A DNA stretch of 32,629 nucleotides from positions 10,847 to 43,475 of the forward strand of contig NHBY01000040.1 of assembly GCA_002168155.1 (NCBI GenBank). Direction: 5' to 3'. Position numbers and translations under genes: made by a program. The stretch is from Synechococcus sp. TMED19 (GTDB lineage Bacteria > Cyanobacteriota > Cyanobacteriia > PCC-6307 > Cyanobiaceae). Shown piece after piece: positions 32,254 through 32,629 of this stretch (positions are counted from its first letter, which is position 1; each line of letters begins with the position of its first letter). A model generated the notes under the pieces. It ran no database searches. It saw only the letters and a list, made by a program, of their open reading frames with translations, and was not told the DNA's origin.

Positions 32254-32629
32254 CCAGTGAGCCCGCGCTGGCTAGAGGCCAGAAGCGGAACAGCGCACGG
32301 CCGATGATCTGGTTATCAGGTAAGAAGTGGGTGCCTGGCCAGAAACGGCCATCCCAGCTGTTGGCTCGGTTATCACCAAGCACCAGCACCGATTTGGGTG
32401 GAACCACAGCGCGTAAGGGCTGGCAGCCCTTGCCTTCTTCACTGGCGCAGAACCGGTTCACATAGGGCTCATCGACCGCCTTGCCGTTGATGCTCAGCCG
32501 GCCGTTGGGGTCCACCACGACCTTGTCGCCTGGAATGGCCACAACGCGTTTGATGAAGGCTTCACAGGAGGGTTCCTGGAGTCCTGGGAGACCACCGATG
32601 AAGGGAAGGTTGACCACAAAGCAGCGAAG
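32195..32629 (-). CDS. lepB: signal peptidase I, C-terminal part (gene runs past window)
   Basis: This is the C-terminal portion of the membrane-bound protease that removes signal peptides. CEAFIKRVVAIPGDKVVVDP contains the general-base Lys, and LVLGDNRANSWDGRFWPGTH then LPDNQIIGRALFRFWPL are the conserved G-D-N-x-x-x-S-x-D-S-R-like region and box E. The catalytic Ser and the N-terminal membrane anchor lie beyond the window edge; the frame is open to the last base, so the track start (GTG 32617) is artificial. After the family's usual end there is a Pro/Ala-rich tail (TPSPAPAP) that overlaps the convergent dihydroorotase-like gene. Confidence 0.9.
   Translation of the reverse strand, partial: LRCFVVNLPFIGGLPGLQEPSCEAFIKRVVAIPGDKVVVDPNGRLSINGKAVDEPYVNRFCASEEGKGCQPLRAVVPPKSVLVLGDNRANSWDGRFWPGTHFLPDNQIIGRALFRFWPLASAGSLVSPDPTIEVPATPSPAPAP

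Overview
The window looks like a chromosomal segment of a marine picocyanobacterium, most likely marine Synechococcus (or a high-GC relative of Prochlorococcus). Three things point there. The base composition is GC-rich: two lines I counted gave about 60 and 67 percent, and one line from the gene-poor stretch about 52 percent. Genes are tightly packed, with many ATGA, GTGA and TTGA start/stop overlaps. Several families are cyanobacterial: a cyAbrB regulator, a Tic22-like protein, a ferrochelatase with a C-terminal chlorophyll-binding-like helix, a DUF4079 membrane protein and a transaldolase with EF hands. I see no tRNA, rRNA, CRISPR array, insertion sequence or prophage. The strain is not identified.

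Layout. 1-2.6 kb: an overlapping pair of arsenosugar-type glycosyltransferases, a GNAT acetyltransferase and an alpha/beta hydrolase. 2.5-6.4 kb: hisG and an ABC exporter on the minus strand, diverging from glyoxalase II (gloB) and a RidA protein. 6.5-9.8 kb: a DUF4079 membrane protein, an ABC-F ATPase and a GNAT protein, all minus. 9.7-11 kb: a stretch of more than 1 kb without a confident gene, holding only short ORFs and one start-less coding fragment, followed by a promoter and the cyAbrB gene. 11.4-14 kb: a type-1 periplasmic-binding-fold protein diverging from a Tic22-like gene, then a small membrane protein coupled to an exported nuclease-fold protein. 14-18.5 kb: PPK2, acetolactate synthase (ilvB) with a C-terminal zinc ribbon, a gene-poor 0.5 kb, and ferrochelatase. 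18.5-24.6 kb, plus strand: a tyrosine-recombinase-like protein, a methyltransferase, cobO, then a tight chain pyrH-frr-geranylgeranyl reductase-family oxidoreductase-phytase-type esterase. 24.6-29.6 kb, minus strand: transaldolase, ftsI, a FtsL-like small membrane protein and a CPBP protease. 29.7-32.6 kb: a tandem histidine phosphatase coupled to a dihydroorotase-like protein, and the C-terminal part of signal peptidase I.

Most genes are housekeeping: histidine, branched-chain amino acid, pyrimidine, heme and cobalamin metabolism, septal peptidoglycan synthesis, translation recycling and protein export. I found no obvious defence or mobile system. The points most worth a second look are the FtsL-like gene directly upstream of ftsI, the zinc ribbon fused to IlvB, the dihydroorotase homologue that appears to lack metal ligands, the two gene-poor stretches with fragmentary ORFs, and a long imperfect stem-loop directly after ridA.
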